In this document: one piece after another, positions 1 to 12,700 of the stretch | Position numbering within the stretch: position 1 is the first letter of the stretch | Layout: every line of letters begins with the position of its first letter | Assembly (NCBI GenBank): GCA_037074705.1 | Contig: CM073594.1 | Location: 78,865,009-78,929,008 of the forward strand | Length of the DNA: 64,000 bases | Direction: 5' to 3' | DNA from: Zhengitettix transpicula | Taxonomy: Eukaryota; Arthropoda; Insecta; Orthoptera; Tetrigidae | Notes under the pieces: generated by a model | Seen by the model: only the letters and a program-made list of their open reading frames with translations | What the model was told of the DNA's origin: nothing | Database searches by the model: none | Made by a program: the position numbers and the translations under genes

Positions 1-152
1 CATAGGATTACGAAAGAAGCTGCAAAGGTCGATGCAAAAAAAGGGACGCGTACCCGCGGCTTCTTAGGGCCCCTCGGACGCACGTGGCCGTCTAATTTAT
101 TCCTTCTCAGGTCCGCGGACACAAGGGCGGACACTTACCGCTGTTATTCGCT

Positions 153-155
<3 letters not shown>
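1..155. repeat. Right end of an unidentified LTR-like repeat
   Basis: This GC-richer stretch ends in TTCGCTACA directly against the (TA)n tract, mirroring the ACA|ATAT edges of the TG...CA repeats elsewhere in the window. Its left end lies outside the window, so identity and orientation cannot be fixed. No ORF is present. Confidence 0.3.

Positions 156-205
<50 letters not shown>
156..205. repeat. (TA)n microsatellite
   Basis: About 25 uninterrupted TA units are read directly. The tract separates two LTR-like ends (ACA on the left, TGTAAT on the right), fitting repeated use of ATAT as an integration target. Confidence 0.95.
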
Positions 206-208
<3 letters not shown>

Positions 209-1262
209 AATACCAATTAAACAGGCTATTAATTGTTTTTAATATAATTTAATTGTTGGCGGTACGGGTGCTTCAAGACGACAATCAAGGCGGGGTTTTC
301 TTCGTTAACAATCGAGACTGGAAACCGCGCGCTTAGAGAACTCAGTCTGCGGCAAGACGTGAAACGAAAAAGTCTGTGTCGAGAACTGGTACATGGCAGT
401 TCGGTCAACATAGAGAAATAAAAACAGTAAAAGTCTGCGGATCCAGAATTTTGAATATGGCTATCTAGGAAGTCCAACGGTGAGATATAATAGTTTACAT
501 AAAACGCACGTAAGCAGTTTGACGGAGAGACTCATAAAATCGCAATTTGGAAGCAGAAGTTTTGCTTCAGAAACTGAACTAACTTTCGCATAAAGAGACT
601 TTGAGGAGACCAACGTCCGGAAACTGGCTGAGGGTGAGATGATCCAGGTTCCAGGACAGCAGAGATCCAGAGCAACTACCGTGTGTTCAAAATCTAATGA
701 GTAGAATCAGTGTATAATGGCCTGTATAGTGGGTGTTGACTTCAAGATACAAGAGTCCGAACTGGTACCAGTAGCGCTGTCGTGAGTACAAAGCAATTAT
801 TAATGACTGTAAACGATAATTAAAGGGTATAGTCAGATATAGTTCGCGTTTTTCTTTTCATTCGTTTTCGTTTACTTTTTGTATTTAATATTGTATTCCG
901 TTAAATTCAATGAGTTTGGATTGTTAATATTTTAGTTCATTGTATTTGTTCTTCCTATCAAACCCAGTGGTGACCCTGAGATAATGAGAAATTCAACGTA
1001 ATTGATTATAAAATTATAAAGCTATGTTTTAATAGAACGCCACGAAATAATCAAATAAAAAATTGAAATATTTGTTTGTTAAATTGATGGAATTCGGCGT
1101 GCAAAGCAGGGCTTATAATGTGTAATTATCAACAATAAATTTTTAAATACATAATAATTTTGTTAATTATTCCTATTAATTAAGACCACCTTATTAATAA
1201 TTACATAAATGGCTTCCTAAACGTGGGGCTAATTTAATTAAATCTTATTTTCAATCATTACA
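206..1262 (+). mobile_element. Solo LTR, TGTAAT...ATTACA family
   Basis: Starts TGTAATACC and ends AATCATTACA, with ATAT on both sides (202-205 and 1263-1266), a plausible 4-bp target duplication. The terminal segments resemble, in reverse complement, the 1.1-kb repeats at 16239 and 18451, so this is a divergent family member in opposite orientation. An AATAAA-type signal near 1056 suggests the plus strand is sense. There is no coding capacity and no partner LTR, so a solo LTR is the simplest reading. The superfamily is not established; the ATAT target would suit an errantivirus-like gypsy. Confidence 0.62.
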
Positions 1263-1297
1263 ATATATACATATGTATTAATAAGTATGAATTTTGT

Positions 1298-1720
1298 ACG
1301 AGGGTGAGTCAATAAGTAATGCTTCCTATTTTTACTCAATTTATTTTTCACGACAATGAAATGGAATTTACAAAGCATAAACCCACAACTTTAATGATTA
1401 AATTTTCACATTTCAATATAGTCTCCGTCATTTTTACAGTTTTTGTCCACCTTTCAACAAGGGCATGTATTCCATTGCGGTAAAAAGCGTGGTCTTGCTT
1501 CTAAAGCCATCGACGCACGGACGTTTTCACGGTGTTTGTCCTTCATCTTCGTTACAGCGACGAATCCATCGCCGAATTGTGCTGATATCTACTGTTGTAT
1601 CACTATACACATTTTTCAGCCTTTCAGGAATTCAAATTGGCGTTTCTCCTTGAAGAATTCAATCATAGAAAGCCGTCTAATACGTATGCCAATGTCAGCC
1701 ATTTTGCAAAACCAGTAAAG
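1298..1720 (-). pseudogene. Mariner-like transposon relic
   Basis: The left edge, CGAGGGTGAGTCAATAAGTA, looks like a mariner-type terminal inverted repeat. The minus strand reads, across frame changes, ERLKNVYSDTTVDISTIRRW, typical of the N-terminal helix-turn-helix region of mariner transposases, followed closely by a C-terminal piece. The DDD catalytic centre is absent, so this is an internally deleted copy. The second terminal repeat is not visible on the right. It is not functional. Confidence 0.6.
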
Positions 1721-1739
1721 AACTGATATTGATGCAGTG

Positions 1740-2830
1740 CTTCTACACAGGACAACGTGAATTTAGGCAAGATTTTTCGTGTGAGTCAAGTGGTCCCTGC
1801 ATTACAAGATTTATCCGAGAAAATAGACAAAGAATATATGCTATCATTTTAGATTTCGCTAAAGAATTTGACGTTCCACACGACATTGTGATAGAAAAAC
1901 TAGACAAGACAGGTATCGACAGGCGGATTGTGCTTTGGGTCAAGGAATTTCTCAACGGGCGAGCTCAAAGGGTAAATATTGGTAGACAGCAGTCAATGTA
2001 ACATCGGGACTGCCGCAAGGCTCAGTATTCGGGCCTTTATTGTTCTTGATATACATAAATGATCTACCATTTAAAATCCGTTCAAAAATTAGAATTTTTG
2101 CTGATGATTGTATCCTCTATAGAAAGATCAATAACACTTAGGAGGAATGTGAATTACAAAACGACTTAGTTGAACTAAATAGTTGGGCTGAAGGAAATAA
2201 AATGAAGATAAATTGCGAAAAAAGGAGATAAATTACATTAAATAAATATCGTGCAATTATACGATTTTATTATAATATAAATACCTCAACTAAACATCTG
2301 AAAATATTTAGGAATCATTTTTAACTCAAATTTAGGGTACGAATAACGAGTAAATTGTGCGTCTTGAAAACTTGGAAATCCTTTTTGAGAATATTATAAA
2401 AGGAGAGCGGCAAATCAAACGAACTTGCTTATAACTATCATGTTCGGCCTAGTATAGTGCCAGTTGTTGGGATCCTTATAGAAACTCCACATAGAAAGCC
2501 TAAAAAACTTGAGAGGGGGGCAGTAAACTTTGTAATACAGGGGTCAAGGCAGGGAAATTAGGTTGGGAATCTTTGGCAATCAGACGGAAGAAAGACTTTG
2601 CACTCTATTTCATTCATGCTCGGGTAACAAAACGTGGAAAGACGTAACAGGATAATATTAAATAATAAAATATTGGCAACGTAAAACCAGACTTAGGGAA
2701 ATTCACATTGTTAAACAGATCGATAGGCGATTGGAGCAATTTACCTGCAGTAGTGTTTCAGGAGAGTCTTCGAACTAAAGGTTTAAGAATAATCTGAAAG
2801 TCTTTTATGTTTTATGTATATTTTTTTCTT
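1740..2830 (+). pseudogene. Non-LTR retrotransposon RT relic
   Basis: The plus strand encodes AIILDFAKEFDVPH, followed in shifted frames by a [20 protein letters not shown] block, then FADDC and a C-terminal NRSIGDWSNLPAVVFQESS segment. These are reverse transcriptase motifs A, B and C plus the tail typical of CR1/Jockey-superfamily LINEs. Many stops and frameshifts show old decay. Endonuclease and ORF1 are not seen. Confidence 0.6.
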
Positions 2831-5222
2831 TGATGAAGTGAAATGAAGTGTTGAAAGTGGGGGCAAATTTTCAGGACCAATTTTTATTGCTAGTATATTC
2901 TTTTAAATTTTATTTTCTTCTTTCAAAATTGTTATAGTCATTCATTTGTTATACTTTATTTGTTTGCACATTGTTCTGAGATCGATCCCAATCGCAGGTA
3001 ATAATATATATACATACAATATATTTTTAGAACTACCTAAATTGTTATAAGAATTAACAGAATGATTAGCAACTTAGATCAGAAAGACGCAGCATGCGCT
3101 TGAATTTAATTTCGTTTACGTCATCAGAAAAAAGAACAGAAAATCCCCCGTCCTGATAAGCAGAAAGTCGCAAGTCTGCCAGATTTATGGCTTAACATTT
3201 ACAAACAAAACGAGTAAAGTCATTGTTACAGTCCTGTATTTTATAGTACTATATATAATTTCTCTTAGTTCTTCTTATTCTCTGAATTGTAATCTCGCAT
3301 GAAACATCTGTTTCTATGTCATTTCAAGTTATAATCTAATTTGTCTATGTTAAATATTAATTAATCATCTACACATATAGCAGCTACAATTCATATGGAA
3401 ACCATTGTTTTTGAAAGATTGTCTCACGTTTCCTTATTAATTTACAGATTATAAGACAATGAATAATATACAACGAGCATATTATTTTAATTACAAATTT
3501 TATGATAATGGTTATATATCATAACTTGTAGTGTAATTCTAAAAACAAATAGGGTGAACAATGAATGAATGAATGAATGAATGCGTACAAATAAACAATG
3601 TTGGGCAAAATGAAAAATGGTAAAATATAAAGACTATCATTTCGTGTTTCAGATTATAGGCACAAGTTATTAAGAATTTCCTTTTGAATCAGAAACAATG
3701 TACTCGGAATTAATTCGCTACTTTGTTTCCGTTCGGCCCAAGAAAGACAATTTTCTAAATCTAATCATATGAATGACGATAAAAAATTATATGAGGTATT
3801 TGTTCTCCATTAAAGGGATGTTAATATGAAGCATATGTAGCGATTGAATGAAACGAAATGTTCACGTCCAAAATAGTAGCAATAATAAAATAAATATTTC
3901 AGAATCTGATGAACCAGAAGTCATTGCCCATCACAGCGTCACCACACAGATAGATTAACTATCGAAAAACTCACCTGACCCGAAAATTCCACTGCATTCA
4001 ACAAAAAGGATTAGCGTTAATTTCTCCTAGCTTTATACACTATTGTGCGAAGTAAATTACCATGGTTTCCAGAATGAAGACTAAAACAGGTTAATCAGGA
4101 ATTCCAAAAGTCGTCAAATTATTAAGGTGTCAAAATTATAGTGAATTATAACTAGTGGGTCGCGTAGCTTCAGTCGCTCGGGTGAGTGAATTTAATTCTC
4201 GACTAGCTGGATGTTCGGAGTTGCCCGGGTATTTATTATATGGGACCGAAAAAGTATTAAATTCTACGTTAATCTATAAGTCAGAAGCAATTTAACCTAC
4301 ATATGCATATGAAATACTCCTGATACCAAATATATAAAAAATACTGTTATGCCTTAAGGGAGTCAAAAAAACTCCCAGTGCGTTGTGAGAGTCAAAAATA
4401 TGCTTAATACCTTAAGACTTAAAACATTTATATGGTAACATAATAGAAAAATATACAGGCATATTTTAAGAGAGTTAATTATACACCCGGTGCCCTAAGC
4501 GGGTCAATATTTCTTCATGTACGTTAAGAGCGTTGGAAATACTCCAGGCACCGTAAAAGAAACGAAATTTCTACGGGCGGCTACACTCATGTTCAAGAAA
4601 ACACTGCAAGCACGCTAAACAATCTTTTTGCAGAAACAGTGCAAACAGTTTAGGAATTGTAATGAAATAATCCTTTAAAAGGCAGATTTTGTCGAAGTTT
4701 TGTCAACACGCATGTAGCGACAGATATCTGGACTTTAAATTACGTAAATTTAATTCGCCACATACGCATATACTACGTGTGGCAAAGATCTCTGCCTAAC
4801 ATCGCAGAGTAGCCATTGCAACGGCAGACTATCTTAAAAACTGTATTATCTGTCATTGCGCTAGTGCAGTAATAGATGTTACACAATAGGGCAACGCACT
4901 GTTTAGTAAACATCTATTAGCTATATTTTTTTAGAAAGCAATAAAGGGATTATAATATTGGGGAGAGAAAATTGATTTATTACAATATTTATCGTAAATA
5001 TTTAGACATACAATTTTGGCGGAGAAAACTAGGTCACTACATTAAAAAATTCTACTTCCAATATTATCGTACCACATTGTCGCTTCCAAGTTTACAATAG
5101 AAGCTAAACAGTTTAAAGATTTTAGTATCAAAATTATCTTTTTCCTATCTAATTATTAATTTCAATGACAAAATTAACAAAGTTGACAGATCAAAGATTG
5201 AAGCCTTTCCCGGTGTAGTTGT
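2831..5222. other. No gene recognised; AT-rich sequence
   Basis: No credible ORF. A short (GAAT)n run lies at about 3561-3585. Between about 4340 and 4560, phrases like CCTTAAGGGAGTCAA and CCCTAAGCGGGTCAA recur at irregular spacing, suggesting a very degraded minisatellite. Confidence 0.5.
4143..4230 (+). repeat. Possible decayed tRNA-derived SINE head
   Basis: Contains GTCGCGTAGCTTCAGTCG, resembling a pol III A box, and ATGTTCGGAGTTGCCCGGG about 50 bases later, resembling a B box. The spacing fits a tRNA-like promoter. No tail, target duplication or cloverleaf can be demonstrated, so this is weak. Confidence 0.25.
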
Positions 5223-5395
5223 TCAATATATTGTTCTCGGAGTTCAACCGGGTTTTGCATAATTATATTAGAACGCAACGTTTCGACAACTAAAAACTCT
5301 GTCGTCATCTTCTAGGCGAAGATTCGCATAGTCGAAACGTTGCGTTCTAATATAATTATGCAAAACCCGGTTGAACTCCGAGAACAATATATTGA
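5223..5395. repeat. Perfect 65-bp inverted repeat (foldback)
   Basis: The left arm 5223-5287 and right arm 5331-5395 are exact reverse complements, separated by a 43-base spacer. The inner part, GTCGAAACGTTGCG with a nearby CATCTTC, resembles phrases in Penelope-like element termini, which can occur as inverted pLTR pairs. That assignment is from memory of the family, not proven. No coding capacity. Confidence 0.9.
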
Positions 5396-5614
5396 AAGTT
5401 GACAGACTTTGTGCTTAATATAAAACTTTTGCTATTATATTTGTTAACGGAACCACGATTTCTTAAACTAGAACATCTCTTAAAATCTGATTTAAGGGAA
5501 AAGTAAAAAAAGAAAGCTTCTGAAAACATATCATGACTCACATAATGTTGTATACATTAAATACAAATCTAAAATAATTTTCAAAACGCTGTTCAAGAAA
5601 CAAGTCTTATTACA

Positions 5615-5658
5615 TAATATCTATGACGTACGTTAAATAATATCTATGACGTACGTTA
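5615..5658. repeat. Two-copy 23-bp tandem repeat
   Basis: The 21-base sequence starting TAATATCTATGACGTACG is present at 5615-5635 and 5638-5658 without change. Confidence 0.85.
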
Positions 5659-5699
5659 TTTGTTATCATATCTGAAATAGACGGGTATTTCGTTTAACT

Positions 5700-8630
5700 T
5701 CTTTACTTACCCACGTGTGTGGTAGACACCGAATCGAATGAACAAAATTAATAGATTTAACAGATATAATTTATATTAAAGTATCAAATCACTTTATGTA
5801 AATGTCTCCGAACGGCGTATCATGAAGACAAGTTGGTGCGACTATATATTGGTGTAGTCTATTCCAGATGTTGAATATTTTATTATTCAAAATATTTTTT
5901 AGAAGGACAATTTACAAATTTCTAATATTCTTATTACGAAATAAAGGTTAATACAATCATAGTAGTAATTTTCATAATCTTTGCAACTCCTTCAGGATTG
6001 TAATTATATTCTTATTAATAATTTATCATGTGTAATAGTCATGAAAGTGATTAATATTTAATTTTTAAATTTGAGTTGGTTAAATAAAATCATAACAGTA
6101 TTGGTATATATCCATTTTCTTAATTCCAGCTTGGTGATCCTTAAGGCAATGAGAATGTAATGATGAAATGAAAATGAATACTGTGCCAGCAAATAGAGCT
6201 CGCTGCAGTGGAGCTTTATGTTGATTATCTTTCTGTTCGGAGTTTGCAATGAATTTAGCAAAGGACTTTCCTTCATTTCAGTCTCGAAATAAATAGAGGG
6301 ATTTAATTTTGTTCTTTTCTCTCTATGCCATGAACTTATGCTTCATTTGAGCATATCACTGTATCTAAAGCATATATCATCTGATTGTATTCCTAACCTT
6401 TGTCCTATATTTCTATTTTTCCTCACTATCCAATTACCAAATGTGAATTTGTAACTTAATTAATATCCTTATATATTTGTGTCTGTTTCACAGTTCTGAT
6501 CTTCCTTCCTGATGAAGGGGGCTCAGGCCCTTGAAAATTTGAACTTCCATCTATGCCATACTGGACGAACTACTTATTTCAGGTAATTTGACGTCGCTGC
6601 CTCCCTTTCCTATTAAAGGTGTTATTTAATTTGATATATATACATATATATGTATGCATTATTCATGAATGTTTCTAAGAATTATAGTGTTTCTCCAACT
6701 TCTGAAGACATTCTCCAAAGGAAATCCCACCCTGATTACATTAATCCTTCTATCTTCTCCCCTTTGCTGTGCTAACATGACTTGCTATATATCACAAACT
6801 ATACCATCCTCTTTCTTGTCAGCTTCTTAAACCATATTTGCCGAGCTAGTATTGTAAGAATTACTTGTCTTGTTTTTTTATCCAATTCTTAATTTTAAGG
6901 TTTTTTGATGGCTTGAAAGCACATTCCATAATTGTGATTCATTACGTAATATTGGACTGTTTATAATATTTATTAATAATAAAATCCTTATACAGTCTCT
7001 GTATTATTTTTAAATTTTTCAGTCATTCTGTAAACTACACCTATGGTGAAACAAAAATCCTCCACTAAAATATAATAAGAACAAGACAGGTTTTTGAAGC
7101 ACTTGACATAAATTTACATAGGTCGAAGATGATAAACTATAAAAACAAATGTTCAGAAATAGAAGCTCATTGCCCTGCTATAATAAATAAGTTGACCAAT
7201 TTTTACTGAAAATCTTCAATATTAAATTAAGGTAATTTATAATACTGGCCACTCTATTAATTCATTGTATGTATTTATTTATTTAGACATGTTGTATTTG
7301 ATATGCATGTTAACACAGTTAACTGCTAGTTAAACGGAGGCACCTGTATGAGTTGGATGAATACCTGTATCAGAAGTACTACTATTACTATATAATTATG
7401 ACCTTGTTCATATATTTTTTTCATGTGTTTTACTGTAACTGAATATTGTTAAAACTTTAAATAACTCAGTTTTTAAAGGTATGTACGAGCTTCATAATTG
7501 TAATAATTATCTCACGTACCTTATGATTTCACTCCTCATATGTATTCAATTTACAGAATGACTATGACACAATGTCATAAGCTGTCATTATGAATTTTTT
7601 TAAATAAATAGGTGACTGTATAAGGATTTTATAATTAAAAATTGCCATTCATTTGTTGTTTTTCCTTGTTTATCACATGCTTGTTGATCAAGCTCAATCC
7701 GTATGTCAGTGGCACTTTTATGACTGTTTTGAAAGAATTATAGATGAAGGAACCATATTTGTGGGTTTTTGTTACCGTAAAATAGACTAGTGTTAGAAAC
7801 TGTGTAGGTATATACACCTCTGGTTGGTGCTTTGGTCATTGGATGTGGCTTAGAAATATAGCCCCACTGCATTACCCACATTTCACTTAAATGTTGCTAC
7901 AAATTGGGGACCAAGGCTGGTATTGGCCTCAGGTAAAATACCTGAGAAATGCCTTCTATCAATGATAGCTCTGCCAGCAAATCCTATCTCTCACGTCCAC
8001 GTCGTGGTCCCTGGGCAATGCAGCTTGCTGCAGCAAAGAGAGAAGGGTGAAACTTTGTTTTTTGGAAACCTTTTTTGATTCAGGAGTTAAAGTGGTGCTG
8101 TATCTTCTGAAGACAGAAAGACTACTGGAGGTGCAGGTTATTTCATCTGTTGTCACTACAGCAATAGGGAACAATAAATATCAACACTCAGCTGTCGGGC
8201 TAAATTCTATTAAAGTGATTTGCATTCAGTATTTTATATTGGATAGAAAATGTTATTCTATTGTATACCACTTTTTCAAAGACTACTCAGTGCTGGCAGT
8301 AGAGAAATGGGTCTATAGGTTTTTTTTAGTGAATGTGCTTAATAAAATTGGGAAATATGCCCTGTTCTATGTTATGGTTGATTTAGTTTTTGAGGGAAGG
8401 TGATAGAATGTATAAATTTATTAAGTGTATGGGGCTATTCAGTGTATTGGGTGATAATTCATCCATAATTTTAAAATTCTCTATTACTATTTCTAATTCT
8501 TTCATATTTCACAGTGGTTGGAATATAATTCTGTGAATGTGAGAGGTGGTAGAGATATTTACTTGACCCTTATTATTATTGTCATTAGATAATTACTAAT
8601 TAAATTTGTATGTACCAGCTTGTTATCTAT
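5700..8630. other. No gene recognised; AT-rich sequence
   Basis: Only short ORFs without recognisable motifs, including a 118-codon plus-strand ORF at 8047-8403 with leucine/valine-rich low-complexity composition. I see no RNA gene or repeat with defined ends. Confidence 0.5.
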
Positions 8631-8639
8631 TTTAAGTTT

Positions 8640-9310
8640 GGTATTTTCTGAAACATTTTCTTTTGTTAATTGAAAATCTTATTTGCAATCTCCCAGGCTG
8701 TTTTCCCAACATTTGCCCATGTAATATTCTGCATGCATTTTTGTAGTTCCTGACAATTTTTCTTTAATTTTTGATTGTTTGAACATTTCAAAGCCAGTTT
8801 ATAGAATGTGTCCAAGTTCCTTGGGTTTTATAAAGTTACAAGCTCTTTAATTTACTGGAATGGAAAGTTTCTAATTTGTTCTATAAATTTTCTGTACTAC
8901 TTATTTTACTCCAACTATCATCACCCAGTTTACCAATGAAATTATTAAAATTGTGTGTTGACATTTTTCTTTTGATTTCCAATTTTGTCTTAGATGTAGT
9001 CTCATATTTTATAACGAGTTCCTATCCACGATAATAATATTATGGTCCATAACTGTGGATGTGTTCAGGCACATTAATAATAGCATAATTAATGGGTGTC
9101 TAAGAGAGACTGATTATTTGTGTCTATTCACAAATACTGTTTTTTTTAGATTATATACCTGTAGAATGTCTGAAATCTTTTGTTTCTATTTTAATATCCA
9201 ACCAGATTATGTTTATATCTCCCTTAATTACAATAAATTTATAAACAATTACTTCATTGCTGATGTCCTCTTAATTTATCAAGAAATATTTCTACATCAC
9301 CTCCAGGTGA
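8640..9310 (-). pseudogene. Decayed LINE ORF2 (endonuclease region)
   Basis: Minus-strand translation gives an IVIKGDINI-like block, then KRFQTFLQVYNLKKTVFV, resembling the GDFN motif and following region of apurinic-type LINE endonucleases. Further on is a 54-codon open stretch starting NPRNLDTFYKLALKCSNNQK. Many stops are present. The clade cannot be fixed; CR1/Jockey-like is the best guess. Confidence 0.42.
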
Positions 9311-9343
9311 TCACTTAACACTGTAGTATACACTTTATGTATA

Positions 9344-9560
9344 TAGGGGGTTGTTTGGCTTTTAAAATAAATACACCAATTGATTATTCACCACCACATT
9401 ATATTTTCCAGTAAACAGCATACATGCGCACTGGACGTTACTGTTGAGCGTCCGGCTATTCCTTCAGCTCTGCTTGCTCTGCTCTACTTGTTCAAAAGCA
9501 CTCGATCATCAAAATCGAAGTGTTGCCAACTACGCATTTTACACAATATGTACACCTACA
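9344..9560 (-). repeat. 3' LTR of the CsRn1-like element
   Basis: 217 bp matching 13593-13809. On the minus strand it begins TGTAGGTGTACATATTG. It is preceded on that strand by CTGAGAGGAGAGTGG, a good polypurine tract for plus-strand priming. Confidence 0.9.
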
Positions 9561-9713
9561 CCACTCTCCTCTCAGTAAAAACATCACATATGTTAGTTCA
9601 GTTTCGCACTGTCTTTACAAAAAACAACTTTCAGGAATCTAGCAGGTTTTTTGATTTCCCTGCCGCTTCTTGTCTTCTGTGTTTCACCGGGCGGCGATGG
9701 TGTTGATGGTCCA

Positions 9714-12700
9714 TTACTGGCTGCAGGTTTTGGAAACTGGGTTGATTTGGGCAGGTTCTTCCTCAGCCAATAGGTAAGCGGGTTTCAACCTGTCAACAGA
9801 AAAATTTATCTGCTTGCCATTAACAAGCAGTGTGAAAAATTTGCCACTACGTTGTTTGACCAAAAATGGTCCGTCATATGCAGGTTCCAGCCCTTTCTTT
9901 ATGCGATCATTACGAATGAATACATGCGTTGAGGTCCATAAGTCTCTATGCACATATACATTTTGCTTATTTTTGTACATTATAGGCACTGGCTTAAGCG
10001 ATTTCATCGTCCGGATGAGCTCGGTGACAAATGTTTCTGCGCTGTCTGGAAACTTCTTTTCTTCAAAAAATTCACCAGGAAGGCGGATTGTCTTCCCGTA
10101 TACCATTTGTGCTATGCTGTGATGTACGTCTTCCTTGATAGCTCCTCGAAGTCCTAATAGAATCGTAGGTAGTGATTGTGTCCATTTTACGTTGTTATGA
10201 GCTTTGATTGCAGTTTTCATGGTTCTATGGAGTCTCTCAACTTTTCCATTTGCTTGCGGATGATATGCCGTAGTGTGTTGTACTTTTATTCCACAAATTG
10301 CTGCTAGATTACGGAACAACGACGATTCAAATTGTCTTCCTTGATCCGTAATCACTTGTATCGGCACTCCAAATCTCACAATCCAATTTTCGTAAAAAAC
10401 TCTTGCGATTGTTTCCGCCATGATGTTGCTTGTAGGTACGACCTCCATCCAGTTAGTAAATCTATCAATAAATGTAACGCAGTAGGAGTTCCCTTCTGAT
10501 GGTGGTAGTGGTCCTACAATGTCTAAATGTATTACTTGAAATCTTCCGTCTGGTTCTGAAAATGGTTGAATTGGCGATTTTGTGTGTCTAATTACTTTAT
10601 TCTTCTGACAATTAATACATGCCTGCGCCCATTTTCTGACATCATTTTTAATTTCTGGCCATAAAAACCGTTCTGTTATTTGTTTGACAGTCGCTTTCAC
10701 ACCTGGATGAGATAAATTGTGCATTTGGTGAAACACTGTTTTTCGGAATTTTGCTGGTATTACTGGTCGAATGTTTGAAGTGGATGTATCACACCACAAG
10801 AACTTCCCTGAAGCAAGCGGGTACCTTTTCAATGTGATGTTCGACGTCTTTTCTTGCAATAGTTTTTCGATCTCCTCATCCGAAGTTTGAGCTTCCGCTA
10901 TTTTCTCGTAATCAACAAGTGACACTTCATTAATTCTGGATAACGCGTCGGCAACTACGTTCTCTTCTCCTTTTACATGTTGAATTCTTGTCGAAAACTG
11001 AGATATATACTGTAGATGTCGTAGTTGTCTCGGTGAAGCTTTTTCATTTTTTTGTTGAAACGCAAAAATCAAAGGTTTGTGATCCGTCAGTATGGTAAAA
11101 TTACGACCTTCCAACAGATATTTCAATTGTTTCACTGCAAGGTAAATTGCTAACAATTCACGATCATATGCACTATATGCTTGTTGTGCACTTGACAGTT
11201 TTTTTGAAAAAAATGCGATCGGTTTCCAACTTCCTTTTTCTAATTGTTGTAACACTGCTCCGACAGCGGTATTTGATGCATCTGTACTTAAGCTGAGAGG
11301 TAGTTCATGATTAGGAAATGTCAGAAGTGTAGCGCTTGCCAAATCTTGTTTGCATTTTTCGAAATTATTTCTGGCTTCTTCTGTCCAATTTATTTTTCTT
11401 CTATCTCTCTTCTTAGCACCACGCAGGTATTCATGCAGGATAACCTGCGTCTGTGCGGCATCCTTCAAATAACGCCGATAATAGTTAACCATCCCTAAAA
11501 ATGTTCTTAATTCTGCAATTGTTTCAGGCAAACTGTATTCCTGGATAGCCTTCACCTTTTCCATCAGTGGTTCCGATCCTTCTTCCGTAATATAGTAGCC
11601 TAAATATTCGATCTTGTCTTGGCCTAATATGGACTTGGATATATTAATACGAAGACCATAATTTTGCAATCTCTCGAAAACCAAGGCAAGGTGCGTTCGA
11701 TGTTCTTCCAACGATGAAGAAGCTATTAATATATCGTCTAAGTACGGAAAAGTAAAATCTAAACTTTGGAGAACTTGATTTATGAAGCGTTGAAATGTAG
11801 ATGGTGCATTACGCAATCCAAAACTCATTACATTAAATTCGTATAAACCAAATGGTGTTATTACAGCTGTTTTTGCTTTATCTTCTTCTGCTATTGGGAT
11901 CTGGTAATACGCTTTGAACAAATCAATTTTAGAAAAAACTTTTTTTCCTGGAAGGATTTGGTGGAAATCTTCTATTCTAGGAACTGGATATCGATCCGGA
12001 ATAGTTTTATCGTTTAATTGTCGATAATCACCACAAGCTCTAAACGAACCATCCTTCTTTGGCACAATATGGAGAGGACTGGCCCACGGCGATGATGAAG
12101 GACGAACTATATCATTCTGCAGCATATACTGGAATTCTTTCTTCGCTTCTGCAAATTTCTTAGGATCCAAAGGTCTTGCCTTAGAATAAACTGGCTGTCC
12201 TTTGGTCACAATATGATGTTTAACATCATGTTTTACACGATTTGGAATTAATGTCGGTGTTGTAATACTCGGATATTTAGATAGCAGGTCTGTAAACTTA
12301 GATTGTGCTAGTGAGCAAACAATTTCTTTGGTATTGATGGCAGAGACTTCACCATGAACATAAAGCTGTGTCACTCCATCAACCAATTTTCTTCGTTTGA
12401 TATCGATAACTAAATCATATTTATTTAGAAAATCTGCCCCTAAAATTCCTCTTCCGACTTTTGCGACAATGAATGGCCATTGAAATTGTCTACGTAAGCC
12501 CAAGTCTAAATTCATAATTTGGAATCCATACGTAGGAATTTCTGAATTATTCGCAGCGTACAATTTATATGACGTATTACTCGGTTTAGCTACATCTGAG
12601 CATGGAATAATTGAAACGTCAGCTCCACTGTCCACCAGAAATTTAAGTCCAGTTTTTCTGTCCTTAACAAACAGTCGAAAACTGCGGCTACTTGGGGAAT

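Noticed and set aside
6510..6545. Hammerhead-like core CTGATGA...GAAAA
   Set aside because: A stem can be drawn between the two boxes, but an extra base precedes GAAA and no stems I and III fit. The same wording is common in repeat termini.
8047..8403. 118-codon plus-strand ORF as a gene
   Set aside because: No family motif, hydrophobic low-complexity content, and no codon-position bias that I can see in AT-rich DNA.
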